Shown here piece by piece: positions 6,672-15,410 of a DNA stretch of 64,000 bases (positions are counted from its first letter, which is position 1; each line of letters starts with the position of its first letter). A program made the translations under genes and the position numbers. Where the stretch lies: NCBI RefSeq assembly GCF_004345645.1, contig NZ_SLWS01000014.1, positions 124,001-188,000 on the forward strand, given 5' to 3'. This stretch comes from Actinocrispum wychmicini. GTDB lineage: Bacteria; Actinomycetota; Actinomycetes; Mycobacteriales; Pseudonocardiaceae. The notes under the pieces were generated by a model. It did not search any database. It was not told the DNA's origin and saw only the letters and a program-made list of their open reading frames with translations.

Positions 6672-8284
6672 TGCCTGATGCTTCCGTCGTAATAATGGAC
6701 GGCATGGCGGTCGACGCGGTGGTGATCGGATCAGGTCCCAACGGTCTGGTGGCGGCGAACCTGCTCGCCGACGCGGGCTGGTCGGTGCTGGTCCTGGAGG
6801 CGGCGGACGAGCCGGGCGGGTCGGTGCGGACCGCCGAGATCACCGCACCCGGGTTCCGCAACGACCTGTGCAGCTCGTTCTACCCGGTCGCGGCGGTGTC
6901 GCCGGTCTTACAGGCGTTGGAGTTGGAGCGGCATGGGCTGCGCTGGACGCACGCCCCGGAAGTGCTCGCGCACGTGCTGCCGGACGACCGGACCGTACTG
7001 CTGTCGCGTGACCTGGACCGGACCGCGAAGTCGTTGGAGAGCTTCGTGGCAGGCGACGGGGACGCGTGGCGGGAGCTGTACGCGGAGTGGTTGAAGATCC
7101 GTGAGCCCGTGATGGCCGCGATCACCGGCCCGTTCCCGCCGGTCCGCGCGTCGGTCGGGCTGTTGCGTTCGTTGGGTGTGGGGGACGCGCTGCGACTGGC
7201 GCGGACGTTCACGTTGACCGCCCGCCGAATGGGGGAGGAGCGGTTCACCGGCGAAGGCGCGCAGGTCCTGCTCGCCGGCAACGCCTTGCACACCGACCTC
7301 GGCCCGGATCAGGCGGGCAGCGCGGTGTTCGGCTGGATGATGGCCATGATCGGCCAGGAAGTGGGGTTCCCGGCGCCGGTGGGCGGCGCGGGCAGTCTCA
7401 CCGCCGCGCTGGTCGCCCGGCTGCGGCAACGCGGCGGTCAGGTGTCGTGCGGCCGGCGGGTCACCTCGGTCCTGGTGGCTGGCGGTCGGGCCATGGGTGT
7501 CCGGGACTCGTCGGGCTCGGTCGTGCTGGCCCGGCACGCGGTCCTGGCCGATGTTCCCGCGCCCGCCCTGTACCTGGACCTGGTGGGCCCTGACCACCTG
7601 CCGGCCGCCTTCGTGGCCGACCTGGCCCGGTTCGACTGGGACGACGCCACCATCAAGGTCGACTGGGCGCTGTCCGGCCCGGTCCCGTGGGCGGTCGCGG
7701 ACGCCGCGTCGGCCGGAACAGTCCACATAGGACCGGACGTGAACGGCCTCGCCACCTTCCGCAACGACCTGGCCTGCGGCCGGCTGCCCCGGACCCCGTT
7801 CATCCTGATGGGCCAGATGACCACGACCGACCCGACCAGGTCGCCCGAGGGAACAGAATCCGCCTGGGCCTACACCCACGTGCCGCGCGGCCAATGGACC
7901 CCGGACCGGATCCGCCGCCGCGCCGACCGGATGGAACAGGCGATCGAGCAGCACGCCCCCGGCTTCCGCGCCAAGATCGTCGCCCGCTCAGTGATGGGCC
8001 CGGTTGAACTGGCCGAGCACAACATGAGCCTGGTCGAAGGCTCGATCAACACGGGAACGGCCGCCCTGCACCAACAACTGGTCTTCCGCCCGACCGTGGG
8101 CACCGGCCGCGCCGACACCCCGATCGACCGGCTCTACCTGGCCGGCGCCGCGGCCCACCCCGGTGGGGCGGTCCACGGCGCCCCCGGCGCCAACGCGGCC
8201 AAAGCGGCCCTGGCACGACACGGCTTGGCCGGCGGTCCGTACCGGTTGGCGATCAAGGCCGTGCATCGCGCGCTGTACCGGTGA
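6671..8284 (+). CDS. FAD-dependent NAD(P)/FAD oxidoreductase (phytoene-desaturase-like)
   Basis: The Rossmann FAD motif VVIGSGPNGLVAANLLADAG begins about 14 residues after the first possible start. It is followed by VLVLEAADEPGGSVRT, in which the Glu binds the FAD ribose and GG-SVRT is the conserved second motif. The C-terminus carries the FAD-closing motif (LYLAGAAAHPGGAVHGAPGANAAKAAL). This is the pattern of the CrtI/phytoene dehydrogenase superfamily of unknown-substrate actinobacterial enzymes. Possible starts are ATG 6671 (overlapping the antiporter stop), 6695 and 6704. I kept 6671 because of the coupling, but 6704 places the Rossmann strand at the usual distance. No carotenoid genes are nearby, so the substrate is unknown. 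Confidence 0.85.
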   Translation: MPDASVVIMDGMAVDAVVIGSGPNGLVAANLLADAGWSVLVLEAADEPGGSVRTAEITAPGFRNDLCSSFYPVAAVSPVLQALELERHGLRWTHAPEVLAHVLPDDRTVLLSRDLDRTAKSLESFVAGDGDAWRELYAEWLKIREPVMAAITGPFPPVRASVGLLRSLGVGDALRLARTFTLTARRMGEERFTGEGAQVLLAGNALHTDLGPDQAGSAVFGWMMAMIGQEVGFPAPVGGAGSLTAALVARLRQRGGQVSCGRRVTSVLVAGGRAMGVRDSSGSVVLARHAVLADVPAPALYLDLVGPDHLPAAFVADLARFDWDDATIKVDWALSGPVPWAVADAASAGTVHIGPDVNGLATFRNDLACGRLPRTPFILMGQMTTTDPTRSPEGTESAWAYTHVPRGQWTPDRIRRRADRMEQAIEQHAPGFRAKIVARSVMGPVELAEHNMSLVEGSINTGTAALHQQLVFRPTVGTGRADTPIDRLYLAGAAAHPGGAVHGAPGANAAKAALARHGLAGGPYRLAIKAVHRALYR

Positions 8285-8293
8285 ATCCCAGGA

Positions 8294-9154
8294 TCACCTT
8301 ATGACATGCGGGAAGATCGCGTAGTTGCTGTGGCCCCACGTGTCCGTCGGGAACCCGCCGCCTTCGCCGTAGTGGAAGACACCCGCGTCGGCGCGGAAGG
8401 TGAACGTCTCCGACAACAGGGTGCCGATGAAGAAGTCCTCGTTCTGCCGGTAACCGCCCTGGGGTGTGTAGTACGAGACCACATAGTCGACGTTCGGCTG
8501 CAGCGGTACCGGCGGATCGATCGGCGCGGACAAGAGCGCCGGCCATTCGCCTCGGACCGAGTCGACGTGCTCGTGCAGCAGTGTGCCGTCCGGGCCCCAG
8601 ACCCGGACCGTGATCGGGCCCTGGTAGGTCCCGCGGACCAGGTAGGCCGCGTTCAGCCGGAGGGGCCGGTCGACCGTGAACCGGACACCCAGTTCCACCG
8701 GGTCGGTGTCAGGCTCGTTGTGTGGAAAGGCCGATGACGTGTAGAAGCACCCCAGATCACAGTTGGCCGGACCGAGGGGGCTGCCGGTGCCGACGCGGAA
8801 CGTGCGTGGTGGCGAGGTTTCCCCGACGGTGTCGCCGAACCAGCCGCGCGCGCGGAACGTGATGTCGCCGGGCTGGGTGGGGGTGAGCAGATAGTGCCAC
8901 GGCAACGTGGGCCAGTCGATGCCGATCCAGGTCGCGCCGTCGTCGAAGGTCAACTCGACCCGCTCGGCGGCAGTGCCGTTCGGCATGATCGAGCCCCCGG
9001 TCAGCAGGACCGGTTCGCCCACTTCGGCGCGCACCCCGTCGGTCGGCGTGTAGATCGAGCTGAACGGCGAGTCGTCAGCCGCGGCCACCGGCGCGCCGAA
9101 CACGGTCAGGGTGAGTGTGGCGACGACCGCCGTCCACCTCGACAACCGAAACAT
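8294..9154 (-). CDS. Secreted DUF4082 domain protein
   Basis: A signal peptide (WTAVVATLTLTVFGAPVAAADD) precedes two domains. The first, about 35-130, is an Ig-like domain with AERVELTFDDGATWIGIDW, of the kind seen in Mo-co oxidoreductase dimerisation folds. The second, about 140-286, is a DUF4082 beta-sandwich (FYTSSAFPHNEPDTDPVELGVRFTVDRPLRLNAAYLV...NVDYVVSYYTPQGGYRQNEDFF). DUF4082 is usually attached to larger secreted sugar- or surface-binding proteins. Here it is the C-terminal half of a short protein, so a binding role is likely. I chose ATG 9154 because GGGAGG lies immediately upstream. ATG 9172 would place that sequence inside the gene. Confidence 0.85.
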   Translation of the reverse strand: MFRLSRWTAVVATLTLTVFGAPVAAADDSPFSSIYTPTDGVRAEVGEPVLLTGGSIMPNGTAAERVELTFDDGATWIGIDWPTLPWHYLLTPTQPGDITFRARGWFGDTVGETSPPRTFRVGTGSPLGPANCDLGCFYTSSAFPHNEPDTDPVELGVRFTVDRPLRLNAAYLVRGTYQGPITVRVWGPDGTLLHEHVDSVRGEWPALLSAPIDPPVPLQPNVDYVVSYYTPQGGYRQNEDFFIGTLLSETFTFRADAGVFHYGEGGGFPTDTWGHSNYAIFPHVIR

Positions 9155-9302
9155 CCGCCCTCCCAAGGGCATCGGACTCCAGACAGACCACCTGTCCCGT
9201 TTCGGGCATCGCCGGCCGACACCCCGGCGCTACCCGTGCAATCCGATTGACGCCGGATGGCCGTAACCCCAAGGCCTTTCAGTCCGCGACCCGGCGGGTG
9301 CC

Positions 9303-9803
9303 CTAAGCGGAGTCCAGGCCGGCGACCGCCAAACCGGTTCGCAGGTAGTCCTCGAACGTCGAGTTGTGCAGCGCGAAGGGGGACCGTTGCCGCCGGATCA
9401 GGGTGATCGCGTCGCCGACGTCCATCCCCAGGCACGTCAACGCGTGCGCGGTGACCAGCCCGGACCGGTTGAGGCCGGCGTAACAGCGGACCAGGGTGGT
9501 GCGGCCGGCCTGGACCGACTCCGCCACCTCCTCGGCCAGTCGCCGCACCTGGTCGATCTGGGCCGCGGTCAGCGGATCGTCCGGGATCTCCAGGATCCGG
9601 TGGTTGACGCCGGGGCCAGGACCGTGGCCTGGCTGCGTGTGCAGGCTCGCCACCACCTCGAACTCGTCACGCACGACCGCGACCTGCAACTCACCGCTCG
9701 GGTCGGTCCAGAAATGGCCGCCCATCCACAGGTGCGGCCGGATCTCGTTCCACGGATGGGGCCCAGGGCCCGGTAAGTCGCGGTCCTGCTGGCGCGTTCG
9801 CAT
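9303..9803 (-). CDS. Dual-specificity/tyrosine phosphatase-like protein
   Basis: A 166-residue cytoplasmic protein with the CX5R phosphatase loop CYAGLNRSG at about 112-120, preceded by TLVR. The loop has Tyr-Ala-Gly-Leu-Asn between the catalytic Cys and Arg, close to the CxxGxxRS loop of dual-specificity phosphatases. An upstream acid for protonation may be the Asp in EIPDDPLT. The N-terminal region (PWNEIRPHLWMGGHFW) is the usual start of this family. No kinase is adjacent. It is divergent from the P450 gene at 9836, with only 32 bases between the starts. Confidence 0.8.
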   Translation of the reverse strand: MRTRQQDRDLPGPGPHPWNEIRPHLWMGGHFWTDPSGELQVAVVRDEFEVVASLHTQPGHGPGPGVNHRILEIPDDPLTAAQIDQVRRLAEEVAESVQAGRTTLVRCYAGLNRSGLVTAHALTCLGMDVGDAITLIRRQRSPFALHNSTFEDYLRTGLAVAGLDSA

Positions 9804-9835
9804 GGTGACCTCCCAGTGCAGGTTACCGTCGGAAC

Positions 9836-10930
9836 GTGGACGTCACGATCGAGAAACTGACCAACGACCCGCATCCGGTGCTCGCACGGCTGCGGCAGGA
9901 GGCGCCGGTGGCGTGGGTGCCGGCGCTCGGCGGCTGGTTGGTGACAAGGCACGACCTGGCCGTGCGGGTGATGCGTGACCCGGTCGGGTTCACCGTCGAC
10001 GACCCCCGGTTCTCCACTGCCCGGGTGGTGGGGCCGAGCATGCTCTCCTTGGACGGCAACGACCACGCGCGGCACCGCGGCCCGTTCGCGCCGGCGTTCC
10101 GGCCCGCTGAGGTCCGGTCCCGGTTCGCCGACTTCGTGTCCGCCACCGCCGGTGACCTGGTCGACCGGATGCGGCCGGCCGGCTCCGGCGAACTGCGGCG
10201 TCAGGTCGCGGGACCGCTGTCCGTGGCGGTGGTCGCGGAAGTCCTTGGCCTGCAAGTGGATCCCGCGGTCGTGTTGAAGTGGTATGACGCCATTGTGGAC
10301 GCTGTGCAGGGCGTGACGGCCGGCCGTCCGGTGAGCCAGGCAGGGGCTGACGCGTTCGCGCGGCTCGCGGACGGTGTCCGGTCGACCCGCCGGACCGGGT
10401 CGCTGCTCGGGGAGGTCGCCGGGCTGCGGGACAACGAGGTGGTGTCCAACGCGGCGGTGATGATGTTCGGCGGCATCGAGACCACCGAGGGCATGATCAC
10501 GAACGCGGCCCTGCACGTGCTTTCCTGTCCGGACGAGGTCGACGACCTGGCCGACGCGGTGGAGGAGTCGTTGCGGCTTGAACCCGCGGCCGCGGTGGTC
10601 GACCGGTACGCGACCCAGGACGTCGAGCTGGCCGGATCCCTTGTCCAGCAGGGAGATCTGGTCACCGTCTCGATCGCGGGCGCGAACCGCGACCCAGCGG
10701 TCTTCGCCGACCCGGACACCTTCGACGTTCACCGGCCCAACGCGCGCCAACACCTCGCGTTCGCGCACGGCCCGCACGCCTGCCTGGCCGCCGACCTCGC
10801 CCGGATGGAGACACGCGCGGTCCTGAAGGCGCTGCTGGGCCTGCCAGACGTCATGATCGCCCAGCCCGCCCAGCCGGTCGGACTGGTCTTCAGGAAGCCG
10901 CCTGAGCTGTGGTTGCGCTGGCGGGTCTGA
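9836..10930 (+). CDS. Cytochrome P450
   Basis: A 364-residue soluble bacterial P450, shorter than the usual 390-410 because the N-terminus is compact. The I-helix GGIETTEG (near 219) holds the oxygen-activation acid/Thr pair. The ExxR charge pair EESLRLEP follows. The heme loop FAHGPHACLAADLA carries the axial Cys316. It starts at GTG 9836. Its 3' end overlaps the convergent TetR gene by 41 bases. No ferredoxin or ferredoxin reductase lies nearby, so electrons must come from elsewhere. The substrate is unknown. Confidence 0.9.
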   Translation: MDVTIEKLTNDPHPVLARLRQEAPVAWVPALGGWLVTRHDLAVRVMRDPVGFTVDDPRFSTARVVGPSMLSLDGNDHARHRGPFAPAFRPAEVRSRFADFVSATAGDLVDRMRPAGSGELRRQVAGPLSVAVVAEVLGLQVDPAVVLKWYDAIVDAVQGVTAGRPVSQAGADAFARLADGVRSTRRTGSLLGEVAGLRDNEVVSNAAVMMFGGIETTEGMITNAALHVLSCPDEVDDLADAVEESLRLEPAAAVVDRYATQDVELAGSLVQQGDLVTVSIAGANRDPAVFADPDTFDVHRPNARQHLAFAHGPHACLAADLARMETRAVLKALLGLPDVMIAQPAQPVGLVFRKPPELWLRWRV

Positions 10931-11522
10931 GACCGACCAGCATCCGCCGGATCACCTCGGTGTATTCGGCCTTGACCTGGTGCTTGTCGGGCTCGGGCGC
11001 GTCGGCCAGCGCCACCCCCGCGGCGCCGAGGATGGCGAACACGATCCGGGTGGTCACTCGCAGCGGCTGCCGGTCCATGATGCCGCTGTCCATCATCGCC
11101 CCGAGCAGTTGCTCGACCAGCCCGAAGGAGAACTCCTCCTCGCTCTCCCGCCAGTGGTGCCAGCCGAGGGCGATCGGTGCCTCCTGCCACACGATCTTGC
11201 CGTACACCGGGTCGCAGCAGCTGTCCAGGAACACGTTCAGGGCCGCGAGCGCGGCCAGCCACGGGTCGGGCGCACCGGCGGCGGCCGCGACCGCGCGTTC
11301 CATCGCCGCCGTCTCCAGCTGCTGGAACACCGCCTCGAACAGCGCTGTCTTGCTGGCGAAGTGGTGGTACACCGCGCCGCGGGTGGCCTGGATGTCGGCG
11401 GCGACGTCCTCCAGTGAGGTGCCCGCGAACCCCAGGTCGGCGAACCGGCGGGTGGCCGCCGCCAGCAGCGCCGTCTTGGTGGCCTGCGAGTACCGCTCGC
11501 GCCGGCTCAGGCTCCTGGACAT
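10890..11522 (-). CDS. TetR-family regulator
   Basis: The N-terminal HTH is clear at residues 10-58 (YSQATKTALLAAATRRFADLGFAGTSLEDVAADIQATRGAVYHHFASKTALFEAV). The ligand-binding helical domain follows. It is divergent from the P450 gene at 11593 and convergent with the P450 at 9836. A perfect palindrome 16 bases upstream of its start is a good candidate for its operator. It would then control both itself and the second P450. The Trp/His-rich stretch PIALGWHHWRESEEEFSFGL is shared by several actinobacterial TetR proteins, so the family assignment is firm. Confidence 0.9.
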   Translation of the reverse strand: MSRSLSRRERYSQATKTALLAAATRRFADLGFAGTSLEDVAADIQATRGAVYHHFASKTALFEAVFQQLETAAMERAVAAAAGAPDPWLAALAALNVFLDSCCDPVYGKIVWQEAPIALGWHHWRESEEEFSFGLVEQLLGAMMDSGIMDRQPLRVTTRIVFAILGAAGVALADAPEPDKHQVKAEYTEVIRRMLVGLRPASATTAQAAS

Positions 11523-11537
11523 ACGTGGAGTCTAAGT

Positions 11538-11552
11538 CATACATTGTGTATG
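11538..11552. promoter_or_regulatory. Palindromic TetR operator candidate
   Basis: CATACA-TTG-TGTATG is a perfect inverted repeat between the divergent TetR (start 11522) and P450 (start 11593) genes. It is placed where it could repress both. Confidence 0.65.
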
Positions 11553-11592
11553 TAACCGACACAGCGCACGCAGATCACTGGGGTGATACGCG

Positions 11593-12816
11593 ATGACCGA
11601 TACCCAGTCGGCCGAACTGATGTTCAACCCGTTCGAACCCGGCTTCCTGGCGGACCCGTACCCGCAGTACAAGCGGTTACGGGACAACGATCCCGTGCAC
11701 GAGAGCCCGATGGGCTTCTGGTTCCTGTCCCAGTACGACGACGTCTCGGCGTTGTTGCGGGCCGGGCTGTCCGTGGAGGACAGGCACATCGCGGACACGA
11801 CCGTCCGCGACCAGTACCACACGATGATGACCGGCGACGTCGGGCAGGCCATCCTGAACTACTCGATGCTCGACCGCGACCCGCCGGACCACACCAGGCT
11901 GCGGTCGCTGGTCACCAAGGTGTTCACCCGCCGCGCGATCGCCGCGCTGGAGCCGGAGATCGTCCGGCAGGTGGACGAGTCGCTGGACCGGATGGCCGAC
12001 GCGGGCAGCGTGGACCTGGTCGACGAGCTGGCGTTCCCGCTGCCGTTCGCGATCATCTCGCAGATGCTGGGCATGCCGCCGACCGACCACGTCCGGGTCC
12101 GTGAGCTGAGCGGCACGCTGGTGAAGTCGCTGGAGGTCGCCGACGAGGAGACGGTCAAGGCGATCGTCGCGGCCAGCATGGAGCTCACCGAGATCACCCG
12201 CGGCCTGATCGCGTGGAAGCGCGAGAACCCAGCGGACGACCTGCTCACCGCGTTGATCACGGCCGAACACGAGGGCCAGATGCTCAACGACGACGAACTG
12301 GTCGCCCAGGTAGTCCTGCTGTACGTGGCCGGCCACGAGACGACGGTCAACCTGATCGCCAACGGCACGGTCGCGCTGCTGCGCAACCCGGACCAGTTCG
12401 CCCTGCTGAGGTCCCGGCCCGACCTGGCCGAGAACGCGGTGGAGGAGCTGCTGCGCTACGACTCGCCGGTGCAGCAGACCCGGCGGATCACCATCGAGCC
12501 GCACACCGTCCGGGACAAGGAGATCCCGGCTGGCTCGTTCGTCCTCGCCTGCCTGGCGTCGGCCAACCGGGACGACCGCTTCTTCGGCCCGGACGCCGAA
12601 CAACTCCGCCTGGACCGGCCGGACGCCCGCCACCAGGCGTCGTTCGGCGCCGGCCCGCACCACTGTCTCGGCGCGGCACTGGCCCGGCTGGAGGGGAAGA
12701 TCGCGATCGGCCGGCTGGTGGACCGGTTCCCGGACCTGGCGTTCGACGGCGACGTCGAGTGGAACGGTCGGATCAACCTGCGCGGCCCGGCGCGGCTCCC
12801 AGTACGCGTGCGCTAG
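11593..12816 (+). CDS. Cytochrome P450
   Basis: A full-length 407-residue P450 of the CYP105/107-like bacterial class. The I-helix reads AGHETTVNLI, the ExxR motif is ELLRYD, and the heme loop is FGAGPHHCLGAALAR with axial Cys358. The N-terminus (FNPFEPGFLADPYPQYKRLRDNDPVHESPMGFW) is the standard meander-less bacterial start. The gene stands alone with no redox partner. Its regulation is probably by the divergent TetR protein, through the palindrome 40 bases upstream. The last four bases overlap the convergent permease gene. Confidence 0.93.
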   Translation: MTDTQSAELMFNPFEPGFLADPYPQYKRLRDNDPVHESPMGFWFLSQYDDVSALLRAGLSVEDRHIADTTVRDQYHTMMTGDVGQAILNYSMLDRDPPDHTRLRSLVTKVFTRRAIAALEPEIVRQVDESLDRMADAGSVDLVDELAFPLPFAIISQMLGMPPTDHVRVRELSGTLVKSLEVADEETVKAIVAASMELTEITRGLIAWKRENPADDLLTALITAEHEGQMLNDDELVAQVVLLYVAGHETTVNLIANGTVALLRNPDQFALLRSRPDLAENAVEELLRYDSPVQQTRRITIEPHTVRDKEIPAGSFVLACLASANRDDRFFGPDAEQLRLDRPDARHQASFGAGPHHCLGAALARLEGKIAIGRLVDRFPDLAFDGDVEWNGRINLRGPARLPVRVR

Positions 12817-13544
12817 CTCGCCGCCATGTGTCCGGCGCCGAACGCGGCCATCACCGCGACCGTGCCGCGCAGCAGTTCGCCGGGCACATGGCGGGTGATC
12901 CAGTGGCCCAGCAGGCCGCCGACGGCCATCGACCCGGCCAGGACCGCCGCGAGCGGCCACACCACCAGCCCGGTCATGGCGAACGCGGCGAGGCCGACCA
13001 ACGAGGTCATCAGGCAGACGACGTTCTTCGAGCCGTTCAGCGTCCGCCACGGCCACGGTGTCGTGTACGCGAGGACGACGAGCACGAGAATGCCGACTCC
13101 AGCGCCGAATCCGCCGGCGTAGACACCGGTCCCGAAAAGGGACACGGTCATCGCGGCCGGATGGGTTTCGCTGGTGCCGGCGCGGCGTTGGACCCTCGGA
13201 CCCAACCACGGCTGCAGAATCAGCACCAGCGCGGCGACGACCAACAGAATCGGCGCGATCCGCCGGAACACATCCGCGGTGAGACTGTTCACCAGCCATA
13301 CGCCGACAGCTGTTCCGGCGACGGCGCTGAGAAATCCCAGTCGGGTCTCCTTGCGGGCGTGCCACGCGTTCGGGAATCCGCCGAGGAAACTCGCCGGTGT
13401 GGCGGCGAGATTGGTCGCGTTCGCGGCCAGTGGCGGCACTCCGACCAGGCTCAACGTCAGGAACGACAGCAGGCTGCCGCCGGCCGCCGCGACATTCAGA
13501 ATGCCGGCGAGCACACCGCCGAAAACCAGAATCGCGATAGTCAT
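12813..13544 (-). CDS. TSUP-family permease (TauE/SafE-like)
   Basis: A 243-residue polytopic membrane protein. The N-terminal repeat (GGVLAGILNVAAAGGSLLSFLTLSLVGVPPLAANATNLAATPASFLGG) is the signature of the sulfite-exporter TauE/SafE family. Its second half (GTGVYAGGFGAGVGILVLVVLAYTTPWPWRTLNGSKN) repeats it in reverse topology. Such proteins move sulfite, sulfonates or related anions. No sulfur-metabolism gene is next to it, so the substrate is not predicted. It is convergent with the P450 and divergent from the AraC gene at 13691. Confidence 0.88.
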   Translation of the reverse strand: MTIAILVFGGVLAGILNVAAAGGSLLSFLTLSLVGVPPLAANATNLAATPASFLGGFPNAWHARKETRLGFLSAVAGTAVGVWLVNSLTADVFRRIAPILLVVAALVLILQPWLGPRVQRRAGTSETHPAAMTVSLFGTGVYAGGFGAGVGILVLVVLAYTTPWPWRTLNGSKNVVCLMTSLVGLAAFAMTGLVVWPLAAVLAGSMAVGGLLGHWITRHVPGELLRGTVAVMAAFGAGHMAAS

Positions 13545-13690
13545 GATATGACCGGAAATGTCGGATTATGGGCCATGGCCAGAAGGTACGCCCCGGACGG
13601 AAATCGCATAATCCACCGACCGGGCCGAATCGGGCCGGCCGGCGAATACGGAAAGTGGTCACGTGAACACGTTTCCGGATTCGCGATCCC

Positions 13691-14527
13691 GTGGTTACAG
13701 TCACCGCTGTGGAGCAGGCGGTGTGGACACGGGTCGACGCGGGGAACGGCGTCCCGCTGGACATGATGACGGCACGTTTCGTCCACCATCGCTTCGCCCC
13801 GCACACGCACGAGGAGTACTCGATCGGCGTGTGCTTCGAAGGCGTCGAGGTGATCGACTACCGCGGCACCCGGCACCACGCGGGGCCCGGCAGTGTGGTC
13901 GTGGTGGAGCCGAACGAGGTGCACACCGGCTCGGCCGCCGGTCCCACCGGGTTCGCGTACCGGGTCCTGTATCCACTGTGGTCGATGCTGTCCGTGGACG
14001 ACCCGCCGCATTTCCGTGACCTCGTCTTCGACGACCCCGAGCTGGCGGCCGACGCCACGCGGACCCATCTCCTGCTCAGCCAGTGGCGTGATCCGCTCGA
14101 AGCCGAGTCCCGCCTGCAATGGCTGCTCGCGAAACTGGTCCACAGGCACGCGGTGAACCCACCGCGATTGGTGCGAACCGCGGGCGACGCGGTGGCGCGC
14201 GCGGCTATGGACCGCCTTGCCGGCAACATCCTGAACCCGCCGAGCCTGCAACAGATCGCCGCGGACTTGGGGCTCTCCCGCTTCCAGCTGTTGCGTGCGT
14301 TCCGGGAAACCATCGGGATGCCGCCGTACGCCTGGCTGTCGCAGTACCGCGTCGGACGCGCGCGTTTGCTGCTCGCCGACGGGTATCGGCCGGCGCAGGC
14401 CGCGACGATGACCGGGTTCGCCGACCAGGCCCATCTCACCAGATGGTTTCGCCGTGTGGTCGGCGTCACACCGGGAGCCTTTCGCAACAGCGTTCAAGAC
14501 AGGCGACTGAGCCGGCTGCGAAGCTGA
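13691..14527 (+). CDS. AraC-family regulator with N-terminal cupin
   Basis: Residues about 15-110 form the AraC-type cupin (FVHHRFAPHTHEEYSIGVCFEGVEVIDYRGTRHHAGPGSVVVVEPNEVHTG). Residues about 180-275 hold two HTH motifs (PSLQQIAADLGLSRFQLLRAFRETIGMPPYAWLSQYRVGRARLLLADG and AATMTGFADQAHLTRWFRRVVGVTPGAFR). The gene ends four bases before the EamA exporter, so it probably regulates and is co-transcribed with it. In homologues this AraC class commonly neighbours EamA or LysE exporters. Start is GTG 13691. GTG 13709 is a second candidate. Confidence 0.9.
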   Translation: MVTVTAVEQAVWTRVDAGNGVPLDMMTARFVHHRFAPHTHEEYSIGVCFEGVEVIDYRGTRHHAGPGSVVVVEPNEVHTGSAAGPTGFAYRVLYPLWSMLSVDDPPHFRDLVFDDPELAADATRTHLLLSQWRDPLEAESRLQWLLAKLVHRHAVNPPRLVRTAGDAVARAAMDRLAGNILNPPSLQQIAADLGLSRFQLLRAFRETIGMPPYAWLSQYRVGRARLLLADGYRPAQAATMTGFADQAHLTRWFRRVVGVTPGAFRNSVQDRRLSRLRS

Positions 14528-14531
14528 TCAG

Positions 14532-15410
14532 GTGACACGCACTGGTTGGGTTTTGTTCGCGCTGTTAGGCGTGATCTGGGGGCTGCCCTACCTGATGATC
14601 AAGGTGGCAGTCGGTGGCGTTTCCGTCCCTGTCCTTGTCTTCGCCCGGACCGCGATCGGCGCGGCCATCCTGGTACCGATCGCGATACGCAAGGTCCGAT
14701 GGGACGCGCTGCGCAAGCACTGGCCGTGGGTGCTGGCGTTCGCGGTCCTCGAAGTGGTCGGCCCCTGGGCGTTGCTGTCCGACGCCGAGCACAACCTGTC
14801 CAGCTCGATGGCCGGTTTGCTGATCGCGGCCGTGCCGATCATCGGCGCCGTGGTGGTCGGGTTCCTCGGCGAACGCCTTGGCGTCAAACAGTGGGCCGGG
14901 CTGGCGGTCGGTTTCGGCGGCGTCGCGCTGCTCGCCGCGCCGAACCTGCACGGCGGCGACGCGTGGTCCATTGTGGAGGTTCTGCTGACGGCGATCGGCT
15001 ACGCGGTGGCCCCGGTCATCGCCGACCGCAAGCTGCGGGAGATCCCGTCGATCGTGGTCACGGCCATCACTCTGACGCTGGCCGGGTTGGTCTACACGGC
15101 GCCGGCGATCGCGACCTGGCCGGAGCGGATGCCGGACGTCGACGTGCTGCTCGCCCTCGTCGGTCTCGCGGTCGTGTGTACCGCGCTCGGCCTCATGCTG
15201 TTCTTCCAGCTGATCCGCGAGGCCGGCCCGGCGCGGGCCATGGTGATCACCTATGTGAACCCAGTGGTGGCGGTCGCGGCCGGGGTGCTCCTGCTGCACG
15301 AGCCGTTGACCCTGACCACGACCATCTCGTTCGTCCTCATCCTCGGCGGGTCCTTTCTGGCCACGTCGAGGCCTCGGGAACGAGTCCGTGCGTCAGTAGA
15401 AGTTGCGTAG
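14532..15410 (+). CDS. EamA-family exporter
   Basis: A ten-helix drug/metabolite transporter made of two EamA repeats. The first contains LFALLGVIWGLPYLMIKVAV and LLIAAVPIIGAVVVGFLGERLGVKQWAGLAVGFGGVALL. The second ends LGLMLFFQLIREAGPARAMVITYVNPVVAVAAGVLLLHEPLT. Both show the conserved Glu-containing helix-break (ERL, EPL). It starts at GTG 14532, four bases after the AraC stop. The cargo is unknown. It overlaps the convergent GT39 gene by 18 bases at the 3' end. Confidence 0.9.
   Translation: MTRTGWVLFALLGVIWGLPYLMIKVAVGGVSVPVLVFARTAIGAAILVPIAIRKVRWDALRKHWPWVLAFAVLEVVGPWALLSDAEHNLSSSMAGLLIAAVPIIGAVVVGFLGERLGVKQWAGLAVGFGGVALLAAPNLHGGDAWSIVEVLLTAIGYAVAPVIADRKLREIPSIVVTAITLTLAGLVYTAPAIATWPERMPDVDVLLALVGLAVVCTALGLMLFFQLIREAGPARAMVITYVNPVVAVAAGVLLLHEPLTLTTTISFVLILGGSFLATSRPRERVRASVEVA

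Noticed and set aside
9173..9302. Possible structured leader or riboswitch upstream of the DUF4082 gene
   Set aside because: Several short GC-rich hairpins are possible, but none matches a c-di-GMP, c-di-AMP or cobalamin riboswitch signature that I know.
13563..13614. Inverted repeat GGATTATG...CATAATCC between TauE and AraC genes
   Set aside because: Arms of eight bases are separated by 36 bases, with no matching second copy. It is too weak to name as an operator.
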